Of a stretch of 64,000 nucleotides of DNA, positions 51,688-59,594 are shown one piece after another. The notes beneath the pieces are model-generated. The model did not search any database. It was not told where the DNA came from and worked only from the letters and a program-made list of their open reading frames with translations. The first letter of the stretch is position 1, and the number at the start of each line of letters is the position of its first letter. A program made the translations under genes and the position numbers. The stretch covers positions 350,627 through 414,626 of the forward strand of contig NZ_FNHV01000007.1 in the NCBI RefSeq assembly GCF_900103585.1, written 5' to 3'. The DNA comes from Streptomyces sp. cf386 (lineage in GTDB: Bacteria > Actinomycetota > Actinomycetes > Streptomycetales > Streptomycetaceae).

Positions 51688-53886
51688 TCACCGCCGCACA
51701 GGCCTGATCCCCTCCAACGTAGGCACCACCGCCTCGATCGCCCCGTCCGCCGCGAACGTCATGCGGTCGACGGTCGTCTCCCGGTGCATGCCGTCACCCC
51801 CCGGCTTCCCGGGCCCGTTCAGGGCGAACCGGTGATAGACGATGTACCAGTCGTCCGTGCCGGGCGTGTTCACCACCGAGTGGTGGCCGGTGGCGAGGAT
51901 GCCGTACTCGGGGCGCTTCTGCAGGATCGTGCCGCGCTTGGTCCACGGGCCGAGCGGGGACGGGCCGGTCGCGTACGCCACGTGGTAGTTCTCGCTGCGG
52001 GTGTCGTCCTCGGACCACATGAAGTAGTAGGTGCCCTGACGCTTGATCACGAAGGAGCCCTCGCGGAAGTTGTCGGGCGTGATGTCCCGCACCTTCGACG
52101 CGTCGAACGACACCATGTCGTCGTTGAACGGGACGACGTAGCCGTGACCATTGCCCCAGTACAGGTACGACGTCCCGTCGTCGTCCGTGAAGACGGCCGG
52201 GTCGATCATCTGGCCCTTCAGTGAACCGCCCTTGGCGACCAGCGGCTTGCCCAGCGCGTCCTTGAAGGGGCCGGCGGGGGAGTCCGCCACCGCCACGCCG
52301 ATCTGCTGCTCGGCGCAGAAGTAGAAGTAGTACTTGCCGTCGCGCTCGGCGATCGCCGGGGCCCAGGCGTACTTGTCCGCCCACGACACGTCCGGCCCGA
52401 GGTCGAGGATGACGCCGTGGTCCTTCCAGTGGACCAGGTCCTTCGACGAGTACGCCTTGAACCGTGTGCCGCTCCAGCCCTGGAAGCCGTCCGTCGTCGG
52501 GTAGATCCAGTACTCGCCGTTCAGGTAGTGCACGTCCGGGTCGGCGTTGAGGCCGGGCAGGACCGGGCTTCCGGTCCGGACCGCCTCGACCGTCCAGGTG
52601 CGCTTCGCGCCGTCCGCCGCCGTCACGGTGTACTTCTGCGGCTTGCGGAAGTCGCGCCGGGTGCCCGAGCGCGGCGTGATCGTCGCGCCCTCACCGACCC
52701 ACAGCTTCGGTGCCAGGCGCGCCAGGTCGGCGTCCGGCCGCATCGGCAGGACGACCTTCGAGGCGCTCTCGGTGACGATCGCGTACCCCTTCTGGTCCGT
52801 CACCGTCGCGTCCATCACCGAGGCGGCGCTCGCGGGATACGCGGCCAGCAGCCGGTCGTACTCCGCCTGCGTCACCGGGATCACCGTGCCGTGCCGGGGA
52901 CTTGCGGGCAGTTGGTAGTTCTGCGACGGCGTCCACTTGCCCGAGTCGAGGTCGGTCGTCTCGAAGGGGACGTAGCCGCGGCCGCCGTACTCGTCTATGA
53001 ACAGGTACCACTTCTCCTCGGCGTTCGACTTGAACACCGTCGGGCCCTCGCCACGCTCCATCGCACCGCTGCCGATGCAGTCGGCCACGAAGTCGTACGA
53101 CGTGTCCGTCAGGCTCGTCGACTTCTCCGCGGTGATGAACTTCGAGCAGGGACTGGAGGAGCCGGGGTCCCGTTCGTCCTTGGTGTAGCGGTAGTAGGTG
53201 CCCTTGTGCTGCACGACCGTCGAGTCGATGACCGAGTAGCCGGGGTCGTCCCAGACCTTCGGCTCGCTGAAGGTGCGGAAGTCCTTGGTGGTCGCATACA
53301 GCATCTTGTTGTACGTCGATCCGGTGTGGTCGGGGTCGTCGGCCGCGTAGAGCTTCGACGCCCAGAAGACGACGAACTCGCCGAGGGTGTCGTCCCAGTA
53401 GGCCTCCGGCGCCCAGGTGTTGCCCGCGTTGTCGGGGGAGACCTTCACCTGGCGCTGGTCGGTCCAGTGGACCAGGTCGGTGGACTCCCACACCATGATC
53501 GACTTGCTGCCGTGCCGCTGGACCTGGTCCCAACTGCCGCTGCTGTTCTGGTACATCCGCAGGTCGGTGGCGATCATGTAGAACTTGTCGCCCTCGGGGG
53601 AGCGGATCACGAACGGGTCGCGCAGGCCCTTCTCGCCGATCGTGGAGGACAGGACCGGCTTCCCGGCGTTCAGCTCACGCCAGTGCAGCGGGTCGTTGCC
53701 GCGGCTGAGGGCGTAGCGGATCTGCTCGCCGTCGGCGGTGCCCTCGCCGGTGAAGTAGGCGAAGAGGTAGCCGGCGTACCGGGGTTGCTTCACGGGTGGT
53801 GCTCCTGACTGGGCGGTGCTGGGCGGGGCGGTGAGGAGAGCGAGCAGCAGCGAGAGACAGGCGACGAGGAGGGTGCGTGGACGCAT
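51688..53886 (-). CDS. secreted two-domain GH43-type arabinanase/arabinosidase
   Basis: A 732-residue exported enzyme. Signal: 'RPRTLLVACLSLLLALLTAPPSTAQS'; the ATG has AAGGAG upstream. Two five-bladed propeller domains flank a small Ig-like segment. The first (residues about 35-345) has 'LRDPFVIRSPEGDKFYMIATD', 'WAPEAYWDD', 'VIDSTVVQHKG' and 'ERGEGPTVF'. The second (about 440-730) has the clearer GH43 triad: Asp in 'NADPDVHYLNG', Asp in 'MIDPAVFTDDDG', Glu in 'FREGSFVIKRQG'. Tandem GH43 proteins usually degrade arabinan. It is divergent from a PL9 lyase across a region with a G-quadruplex motif and a CGAAA-type inverted repeat. Confidence 0.88.
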   Translation of the reverse strand: MRPRTLLVACLSLLLALLTAPPSTAQSGAPPVKQPRYAGYLFAYFTGEGTADGEQIRYALSRGNDPLHWRELNAGKPVLSSTIGEKGLRDPFVIRSPEGDKFYMIATDLRMYQNSSGSWDQVQRHGSKSIMVWESTDLVHWTDQRQVKVSPDNAGNTWAPEAYWDDTLGEFVVFWASKLYAADDPDHTGSTYNKMLYATTKDFRTFSEPKVWDDPGYSVIDSTVVQHKGTYYRYTKDERDPGSSSPCSKFITAEKSTSLTDTSYDFVADCIGSGAMERGEGPTVFKSNAEEKWYLFIDEYGGRGYVPFETTDLDSGKWTPSQNYQLPASPRHGTVIPVTQAEYDRLLAAYPASAASVMDATVTDQKGYAIVTESASKVVLPMRPDADLARLAPKLWVGEGATITPRSGTRRDFRKPQKYTVTAADGAKRTWTVEAVRTGSPVLPGLNADPDVHYLNGEYWIYPTTDGFQGWSGTRFKAYSSKDLVHWKDHGVILDLGPDVSWADKYAWAPAIAERDGKYYFYFCAEQQIGVAVADSPAGPFKDALGKPLVAKGGSLKGQMIDPAVFTDDDGTSYLYWGNGHGYVVPFNDDMVSFDASKVRDITPDNFREGSFVIKRQGTYYFMWSEDDTRSENYHVAYATGPSPLGPWTKRGTILQKRPEYGILATGHHSVVNTPGTDDWYIVYHRFALNGPGKPGGDGMHRETTVDRMTFAADGAIEAVVPTLEGIRPVRR

Positions 53887-53898
53887 ATCGCTCCTTGT

Positions 53899-53927
53899 GG
53901 GGGTGTGGGGGTGTGGGGGTATGGGGG
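53899..53927 (+). other. canonical G-quadruplex motif upstream of the GH43 gene
   Basis: Four runs of GGGGG at 53899, 53907, 53915 and 53923, separated by 3-base loops TGT, TGT and TAT. This is the ideal spacing for a very stable parallel G-quadruplex on the plus strand. It starts 13 bases upstream of the GH43 start codon, so the mRNA leader would be C-rich and the G-rich strand is the transcription template. Confidence 0.8.
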
Positions 53928-54010
53928 TTTCTGTTGGTCGGTGTGCGCGCCCTCGGAGTGTTGCCAGAGGGAAACAGCACGTCAATCGGTGAGTGCGGGA
54001 TGAGGAGCAG

Positions 54011-54021
54011 CGAAAGTTTCG
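54011..54021. promoter_or_regulatory. CGAAAGTTTCG inverted repeat between GH43 and PL9
   Basis: CGAAA and TTTCG flank a central G, followed by GGTCGATTTCG, which contains another TTTCG. CGAAA-N-TTTCG repeats have been reported upstream of actinomycete xylanase and related hydrolase genes. It lies in the divergent region 53928-54106 and could serve both genes. Confidence 0.5.
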
Positions 54022-54106
54022 GTCGATTTCGCTGAGGTGCGGCAACCTCTGCACGGCGCGGCGACCACTGCAGGGCATCTCTCGTCCCCCAGGAAAGGAA
54101 CGCCCC

Positions 54107-55261
54107 GTGCGTTTGAGCACCGGTCGCCACCGCAGGACACGCACCCTCTCGATCGCCGCCGCGGTGGCCGTCTCCGCGGGGGCGGGCGGCGTCTACCTCG
54201 GCCTCTCCGGCGGCGGTGCCGAGGCCGCCTCGACGACGGTCACCGTGGCCGGCACCGCCCAGCTGGAGTCGGCCGTCAAGAACGCCGTCGCCGGTACGAC
54301 CATCCAGCTGCGCGCCGGTACCTACCAGCCGACCGCCACCCTCAAGTCCACGGCGAACGGCACGAGTTCGGCACGGATCACGCTGCAGGCGTACGGCAGC
54401 GAGAAGGTGAGGATCGACGGCTCCAAGCTGCCCGACGGGTCCTGGCTGGCCGGGATCTACGGCGACTACTGGACCGTGCAGAACCTCACCTTCCAGAACT
54501 CCCCGGCCCAGGGCTTCGTCGCCACGTCGTCCGTGGGCGGCGTCTTCAAGAACCTCGTCACCGCGAACAACGGCGACTCCGGGTTCACCCTGCGTGGGGA
54601 CGGCACGACCGGCAACCTCGTGCAGAACCTGGACAGTTACGGCAACTACGACCCGGCCGGGCACGGCCAGAACGCCGACGGGATCGCCATCAAGTTCGGC
54701 TCCGGGGCGGGGAACAAGGTCACCGGGGCCCGCCTCTACAACAACTCCGACGACGGCATCGACCTCTGGCAGTTCTCCTCGCCGGTCACCATCGAGCACA
54801 CCTGGGCCTTCGGCAACGGCAAGAACCGCTGGGGCGACTCGGCCTTCGAGGGCAACGGCAACGGGTTCAAGCTGGGCGGCGGGGGCGCCTCGGTGGCTCA
54901 TGTGGTCAACAACAACGCGGCCTGGGACAACACGCTGCACGGCTTCACGGAGAACTCCAACACCGGGGCGATCGTCCTCAACCGCAACACCGCGTACTCC
55001 AACGCCGAGACCGGGTTCTACTTCGCCACCGGCAAGGCGCGACTGGCCCGCAATCTCGCGGTCGGAAACAAGAAGGGGCTGTCCAAGCTGGGTTCGTCGA
55101 CCGTGTCGGCGGCCAACAACTGGGACAGCGGCGTGGCGACCCCGTCCTTCAAGGCCACGGACGCCACTACGGCTTACGGCGCCCGCAAGGCGGACGGCTC
55201 GTTGCCGGCGACCACCTTCCTCACCACCGGCTCGACCACGATCGGTTCGACGATGAATTGA
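54107..55261 (+). CDS. secreted pectate lyase, PL9-like (B)
   Basis: A 384-residue paralogue of the lyase at 46961, with near-identical blocks ('PTATLKSTANGTSSARITL', 'NADGIAIKFGSGAGNKVTGARLYNNSDDGIDLW', 'GNGFKLGGG', 'ATTFLTTGSTTIGSTMN'). The GTG follows AGGAAAGGAA. The signal differs: a basic start then 'IAAAVAVSAGAGGVYLGLSGGG'. Ca2+-dependent endo-cleavage of homogalacturonan is expected. It is probably monocistronic, divergent from the GH43 gene and closed by the terminator at 55308. Confidence 0.88.
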   Translation: MRLSTGRHRRTRTLSIAAAVAVSAGAGGVYLGLSGGGAEAASTTVTVAGTAQLESAVKNAVAGTTIQLRAGTYQPTATLKSTANGTSSARITLQAYGSEKVRIDGSKLPDGSWLAGIYGDYWTVQNLTFQNSPAQGFVATSSVGGVFKNLVTANNGDSGFTLRGDGTTGNLVQNLDSYGNYDPAGHGQNADGIAIKFGSGAGNKVTGARLYNNSDDGIDLWQFSSPVTIEHTWAFGNGKNRWGDSAFEGNGNGFKLGGGGASVAHVVNNNAAWDNTLHGFTENSNTGAIVLNRNTAYSNAETGFYFATGKARLARNLAVGNKKGLSKLGSSTVSAANNWDSGVATPSFKATDATTAYGARKADGSLPATTFLTTGSTTIGSTMN

Positions 55262-55307
55262 GAGTCACTAGAACTGTGAGCCGGTAGAACCGAGAACCCC
55301 CCAACAG

Positions 55308-55345
55308 AACGCCCCGCCGGTCGTCACCGGCGGGGCGTTCTTCTG
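55308..55345. terminator. strong hairpin after the PL9 gene
   Basis: AACGCCCCGCCGGT (55308-55321) and ACCGGCGGGGCGTT (55326-55339) form a perfect 14-bp stem with a CGTC tetraloop, followed by a pyrimidine-rich CTTCTG. It can serve both the PL9 gene (plus) and the PL3 gene (minus). Confidence 0.92.
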
Positions 55346-55540
55346 CTGACCGAGGGGGGCTCAGGCCAGCAGGTCCAGGAGGTGGCCGTCGGCCACGCAC
55401 TGCTCAATACTCACGCGCTCACGCACTGCTCGCTCACTACTACAGACGTCGATCGTGAACCTGTGGTTGTCCCCCTTGTGGGAACCTCTGGTGAGGGAAC
55501 GCGTCGAGGGTTGTGTGGGAGCCGTGGGGGCGGCCGTGAC

Positions 55541-56371
55541 TCACTGGTACGCGATGTCGGACGAGGAGAACTTGCAGGAGGTCCCGTCCGGTCCGGTGCC
55601 GAGCTCCTTCGGCTCCTTGCCGCTGCTGTTGCCCTCGAAGCGGGTGCAGGTCTTGACCTTCTTGCCGCCGTCGCCGTGGATGCGGATCTTGCGCAGCGCC
55701 GCCGTGTCGCCGTAGTTGGAGTTGATGCCGACGATCGACTTGCCGGGCGCGGTGACGTCCACGTCGTTGATGATGATCGTGCGCTTGTACTGCGTGGAGC
55801 AGTTGCCGCAGGAGCGCACCAGCTTGCCGAAGTTCTCCACCTGGAACTTGGAGACGACGAGCTTGCCCGCGCCGTTGAACTGGAGCGCCTTGTCGTCGGC
55901 GTTCCTGGCGCCGCCGCCGTACACCGTGTACACCGCCGAGGACGACTTGCCCTTGAAGGTGGCGGCGTCCTCGCCGACGTCCAGCCACCAGACGTTCTGC
56001 AGGGTGCAGGAGCCCATGCAGTGGACGCCGTCCGCGGCCGGGCTGCCGATGACGACGTTCTTCAGGACCGCGCCGTCGGCCAGCTCGAAGATCGGGTCCT
56101 GGCCCTCCTCCTGGCCGCTGCCGCCCAGGTCGCCGGTGCCGTAGAACTTCGCCATCCTGCCGTCGTACGTGCCCGACACCGGGATCGACTTCGACACCGG
56201 CTTGCTGCCGTTGGGTGTCGGCCAGGACGCGGCGGCACCGGCGGTGGACATGAGCGTCGTGGTGACGATCGCCGCACCGGTGATGCCGAGAGCGGAGGCT
56301 CCGGCGATCAGCGCCCGTCGCTTCGTGACCTTGCGGCGGTGGCTGACGCGCTGTTCGGCTCGTGCTGTCAT
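55541..56371 (-). CDS. secreted pectate lyase, PL3
   Basis: A 276-residue exported lyase. The N-terminus is long and basic (MTARAEQRVSHRRKVTKRR), followed by a hydrophobic stretch and AGA-AA cleavage near residue 48. PL3 signatures are clear: 'DGVHCMGSCTLQNVWWLDVGEDAATFKG', 'DDKALQFNGAGKLVVSKFQVENFGKLVRSCGNC' and 'KRTIIINDVDV'. It has no carbohydrate-binding module. PL3 enzymes prefer low-methylated pectate and need calcium. It is the last pectinolytic gene in the window. Confidence 0.92.
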   Translation of the reverse strand: MTARAEQRVSHRRKVTKRRALIAGASALGITGAAIVTTTLMSTAGAAASWPTPNGSKPVSKSIPVSGTYDGRMAKFYGTGDLGGSGQEEGQDPIFELADGAVLKNVVIGSPAADGVHCMGSCTLQNVWWLDVGEDAATFKGKSSSAVYTVYGGGARNADDKALQFNGAGKLVVSKFQVENFGKLVRSCGNCSTQYKRTIIINDVDVTAPGKSIVGINSNYGDTAALRKIRIHGDGGKKVKTCTRFEGNSSGKEPKELGTGPDGTSCKFSSSDIAYQ

Positions 56372-56445
56372 TACCCGATTCCTTGCCTGGGGGATCGTTG
56401 CGACTCTTGGTCGCCCCCGGGTGAAGGATGGGTTGCCGCGTGCTC

Positions 56446-56465
56446 GGGATTCTTTTACGAATCCC
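56446..56465. terminator. inverted repeat at the 3' end of the sigma operon
   Basis: GGGATTC (56446-56452) and GAATCCC (56459-56465) with a TTTTAC loop overlap the stop codon region of the membrane protein gene; a short stem, possibly a weak terminator on the minus strand. Confidence 0.35.
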
Positions 56466-57318
56466 CTTCATCTGTAGTGGAGTTGTCGTCGTGGCCCGCG
56501 AAGTCGCCTGCCACGGACAGCTGTTCACCGCCCGCCGTGGCCGTCATGGCATAGCTGTCACGCTGCGCGTCCCGGCCGCCGCGCTCATGGTCGTACTGCC
56601 CGGCGAACACCCACTCGCCCGCGCGGACCGTACGGCCCTCCTTGAGCACCCAGGTGTAGACGAGGAAGCCGTCCTTCTCCTCGACCGTGAGCGCGAAGTC
56701 GTCCTCGGGCAGTGAGCGCCAGGCGCCGGTGGAGGTGACCCCGCCGGTCTGGGCGACCTTCAACCGGACGGTGAGCGCGGTGAGTTGCTCGCTCGTCTTG
56801 AGGGTCAGATTGCTCTGCGCCCAGAAGTCGTTGCTGTGCGGATCCACCGAGCCGTCCGACCACAGCGGGCCGTCCCCCTCGCCCTTGGCGGCGGGCGGAT
56901 CGACCGGGGTGGTGGGCTGCGCCGGGGGTTTCGTGGTCTCGCGGGAGTCCGGGCTGTCCTCGGGGGTCGGGTCGGCCGGCGGGGCCGGTGGGACCGGGGC
57001 GCGGCTCGTGGCGTCCGGGGACGGGGCGGGCGTCGGCGACGTGGCCACCGTCTGCTGGGGGGTGTCGTCCTTCACGGCGGACGCCACCGCGTAACCGCCG
57101 ACCGCGAGGACACCGGCCACCGCGGCCGTCGCGGTCACGACCCGGAACCAGCCGTAGGCCGGCGGCAGGGTCACCCGGTGGTCGCGGCGGGGCTGCCCGG
57201 AGGGGTCCGCCATGCCCCGCTCGACACGGGCCAGGATCCGCTCGCGGTTGGGCTGGTGCGTCTCGGCCGCCTCGTGCAGCCGGGCGCGCAGTTCGTCGTG
57301 CACGTCCCGCCGCATCAT
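56455..57318 (-). CDS. membrane protein coupled to a SigE-type sigma factor
   Basis: A 287-residue protein with a cytoplasmic N-terminal part (about 55 residues), one membrane helix ('VVTATAAVAGVLAVGGYAVASAV'), a Pro/Thr/Ser-rich extracellular linker and a C-terminal beta-rich domain (about 150-270; 'LWSDGSVDPHSNDFWAQSNLTLKT', 'AGEWVFAGQYDHERGGRD'). The start overlaps the sigma-factor stop codon (ATGA). The topology and coupling fit an anti-sigma or sensor partner, but no classical zinc anti-sigma motif (HxxxCxxC) is present. The extracellular domain may sense the cell surface. Confidence 0.8.
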   Translation of the reverse strand: MMRRDVHDELRARLHEAAETHQPNRERILARVERGMADPSGQPRRDHRVTLPPAYGWFRVVTATAAVAGVLAVGGYAVASAVKDDTPQQTVATSPTPAPSPDATSRAPVPPAPPADPTPEDSPDSRETTKPPAQPTTPVDPPAAKGEGDGPLWSDGSVDPHSNDFWAQSNLTLKTSEQLTALTVRLKVAQTGGVTSTGAWRSLPEDDFALTVEEKDGFLVYTWVLKEGRTVRAGEWVFAGQYDHERGGRDAQRDSYAMTATAGGEQLSVAGDFAGHDDNSTTDEGDS

Positions 57319-57884
57319 CGGTTCCTTCCTCCGGCGTTCCCGGTGCGGGCCATCGCCGCCGCGTGCACCCTGAGCGGAGCTCCCTGGGTGCCGAGCAAGC
57401 GTTGCAGCTCGGCCATCCCCTTCGAGGTCTGGCTCTTCACCGTACCGACCGAGATGCCCAGAGCGAGCGCGGTGTCCTTCTCCGAGAGGTCGAAGGCGTG
57501 CCGCAGCACCACACAGGCGCGTTTGCGGAACGGAAGTCTACGCAATGCCTCCTGGACGTCGACGACGCCCGCCACGTCCGGGTTCTCGGTCTTCTCCTCG
57601 CGCTGCGACCAGAACAGCGCGATCCGCCGCCGCTCCCGGACCGCGCTGCGGATCCTGGTACGGGCCAGGTTGGCCACCACCCCGCGCGCGTACGCCACCG
57701 GATGGTCGGCCGCGCGGACCCGGTCCCAGCGGTGCCACAGGGCCAGCAGCGCGTCCGCCGCCAGATCGTCGGCGGCGTCCGCCTCGCCCGTCAGCAGATG
57801 GGCCAGGCGCGACAGTTCGGCGTAGTGACGGTCGAAGAAGGCGTGGAACTCCACGGAGGCGGCGTCGTCGACGACCGTGCCCAC
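57315..57884 (-). CDS. SigE-family ECF RNA polymerase sigma factor
   Basis: A 189-residue ECF sigma factor. Region 2 (residues about 10-75: 'FFDRHYAELSRLAHLLTGEADAADDLAADALLALWHRWDRV') and region 4 (about 110-165: 'LRRLPFRKRACVVLRHAFDLSEKDTALALGISVGTVKSQTSKGM') are complete. The 'VEFHAFFDRHY' start places it in the SigE-like group abundant in streptomycetes. The GTG has AGGAGG upstream. The upstream region is rich in inverted repeats, and autoregulation is possible. Confidence 0.92.
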   Translation of the reverse strand: MGTVVDDAASVEFHAFFDRHYAELSRLAHLLTGEADAADDLAADALLALWHRWDRVRAADHPVAYARGVVANLARTRIRSAVRERRRIALFWSQREEKTENPDVAGVVDVQEALRRLPFRKRACVVLRHAFDLSEKDTALALGISVGTVKSQTSKGMAELQRLLGTQGAPLRVHAAAMARTGNAGGRNR

Positions 57885-57916
57885 GGGCGACCCCTCCTGC
57901 CTGTGCGTGCGTGTGT

Positions 57917-57950
57917 GTCATGTGAATGACATGTGATCTTCCGGAGATCA
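57917..57950. promoter_or_regulatory. two inverted repeats in the sigma/permease divergent region
   Basis: GTCAT-GTGA-ATGAC (57917-57930) and TGATCT-TCCGG-AGATCA (57934-57950) are perfect and adjacent, within 70 bases of the sigma-factor start. They look like operator sites. Confidence 0.45.
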
Positions 57951-58141
57951 TCCGGATGAGATGCGGAAGCGTAGCAGTGATGGCGCGAGCGGTTCGTACG
58001 AGGCTTCGAACGGCGTATGGCAGGCCGTACGGTGAGCAGCCCTGATTCCGTAACACGGGGAAAACCTGAAACGCGTTCAACGCGGGAACAATCCAGCCAG
58101 CATCCGCACACCGATCCGTCAGGCACCAAGGAGCGAGAGCC

Positions 58142-59593
58142 ATGTCCGAATCCCAGAAGGTGGCCGACCGGCCAAGTGCCACGCCACCAGGCGTGAACAG
58201 CGTCGACCGGTTCTTCAAGATCTCCGACCGGGGATCCACCTTCGCCCGTGAGATACGCGGCGGCCTCGCCACGTTCTTCACGATGGCCTACATCCTTGTC
58301 CTGAATCCCATCATCCTGGGCAGCGCGAAGGACAAGTTCGGCCACCAGTTGGATGCCGTCCAACTCACCACCGCCACCGCCCTGGTGGCCGCGGTCATGA
58401 CGATCATCATGGGCGTCGGCGGCAACCTCCCGCTCGCCCTCGCCGCGGGCCTCGGCCTGAACGCCGTCGTCGCCTTCCAGATCGCCCCGCTGATGTCCTG
58501 GGACGACGCGATGGGTCTGGTCGTCCTCGAAGGCCTGCTGATCTGCGTGCTCGTGGTCACCGGGCTGCGCGAGGCCGTCATGCACGCCATCCCGCAACCG
58601 CTCAAGCAGGCGATCAGCGTGGGCATCGGCCTGTTCATCGCCTTCATCGGCTTCGTCGACGCCGGGTTCGTCAGCCGCATCCCGGACGCTGCGAACACCA
58701 CCGTGCCGGTTCAGCTGGGCGGCACCGGCACGCTCACCGGGTGGCCGATCCTGGTCTTCTGTCTCGGAGTTCTGCTGACGATCGCCCTGCTCGCGCGCAA
58801 GGTGAAGGGCGCGATCCTGATCAGCATCGTGACCATGACGGTCCTCGCGATGATCATCAACTCGATCGCCGACATCAAGGTCTGGGGCCTGACCACGCCG
58901 GCGTGGCCCGACAAGGTGGTCGACACCCCCGACTTCGGACTCATCGGCGACTTCAGCCTGTTCGGCGCGTTCGGCCAGACCACCGCCATCACCGTCGTCC
59001 TGCTGATCTTCACGCTGGTCCTGTCCGACTTCTTCGACACCATGGGCACGGTCGTCGGCGTAAGCGCCGAGGCCGGTCTCCTCGACGAGCAGGGCAAGGT
59101 GCCGAACCTCGGGCGGGTGCTGCTGATCGACGGCGCCGCGGCGGCGGCCGGTGGTGCGGCGTCCTCTTCCTCCGCCACCTCCTACATCGAGTCGGCGGCG
59201 GGCGTCGGCGAGGGCGCGCGTACGGGCTTCTCCAACCTGGTCACCGGTGGTCTGTTCGGACTTGCCCTGTTCCTGACCCCGCTGCTCACCATCGTCCCGC
59301 TGCAGGCGGCGGCGCCCGCGCTCGTCGCCGTCGGGTTCCTGATGATGACCCAGGTCAAGCACATCGACTGGGACAAGTACGAGATCGCCATCCCGGCGTT
59401 CCTGACCATCGCCGTCATGCCGTTCACGTACTCGATAACCAATGGCATCGGGGCCGGGTTCGTCGCCTACGTCGTGATCAAGACGGTGCTGGGGAAGGCG
59501 AAGGAGGTCCACTGGCTGATGTGGGGGACCTCGGTGCTGTTCCTGGTGTACTTCGCCATCAACCCGATCGAGCAGATCCTGGGCGTCAAGTGA
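58142..59593 (+). CDS. NCS2-family purine permease (AzgA/PbuG-like)
   Basis: A 483-residue membrane protein with 12-14 helices. AzgA-branch features: 'REIRGGLATFFTMAYILVLNPIIL', 'LPLALAAGLGLNAVVAFQI', 'DFFDTMGTVVGVSAEAGLLDE' and 'SSSATSYIESAAGVGEGARTGFSNLVTGGLF'. Such proteins are proton symporters for adenine, guanine or hypoxanthine. The ATG follows AAGGAGCGAGAGCC. The 210-base leader region shows no recognisable purine riboswitch. The gene ends one base from the convergent PBP gene. Confidence 0.9.
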   Translation: MSESQKVADRPSATPPGVNSVDRFFKISDRGSTFAREIRGGLATFFTMAYILVLNPIILGSAKDKFGHQLDAVQLTTATALVAAVMTIIMGVGGNLPLALAAGLGLNAVVAFQIAPLMSWDDAMGLVVLEGLLICVLVVTGLREAVMHAIPQPLKQAISVGIGLFIAFIGFVDAGFVSRIPDAANTTVPVQLGGTGTLTGWPILVFCLGVLLTIALLARKVKGAILISIVTMTVLAMIINSIADIKVWGLTTPAWPDKVVDTPDFGLIGDFSLFGAFGQTTAITVVLLIFTLVLSDFFDTMGTVVGVSAEAGLLDEQGKVPNLGRVLLIDGAAAAAGGAASSSSATSYIESAAGVGEGARTGFSNLVTGGLFGLALFLTPLLTIVPLQAAAPALVAVGFLMMTQVKHIDWDKYEIAIPAFLTIAVMPFTYSITNGIGAGFVAYVVIKTVLGKAKEVHWLMWGTSVLFLVYFAINPIEQILGVK

Positions 59594-59594
59594 A

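Noticed and set aside
55382-56554. 390-codon plus-strand open frame opposite PL3
   Set aside because: PL3 on the minus strand has a full signal and family motifs; the plus frame is its complement shadow.
57951-58141. Purine riboswitch upstream of the NCS2 permease
   Set aside because: The leader lacks the conserved purine-aptamer junction sequences and loop pair that I could recognise; only inverted repeats typical of protein sites are seen.
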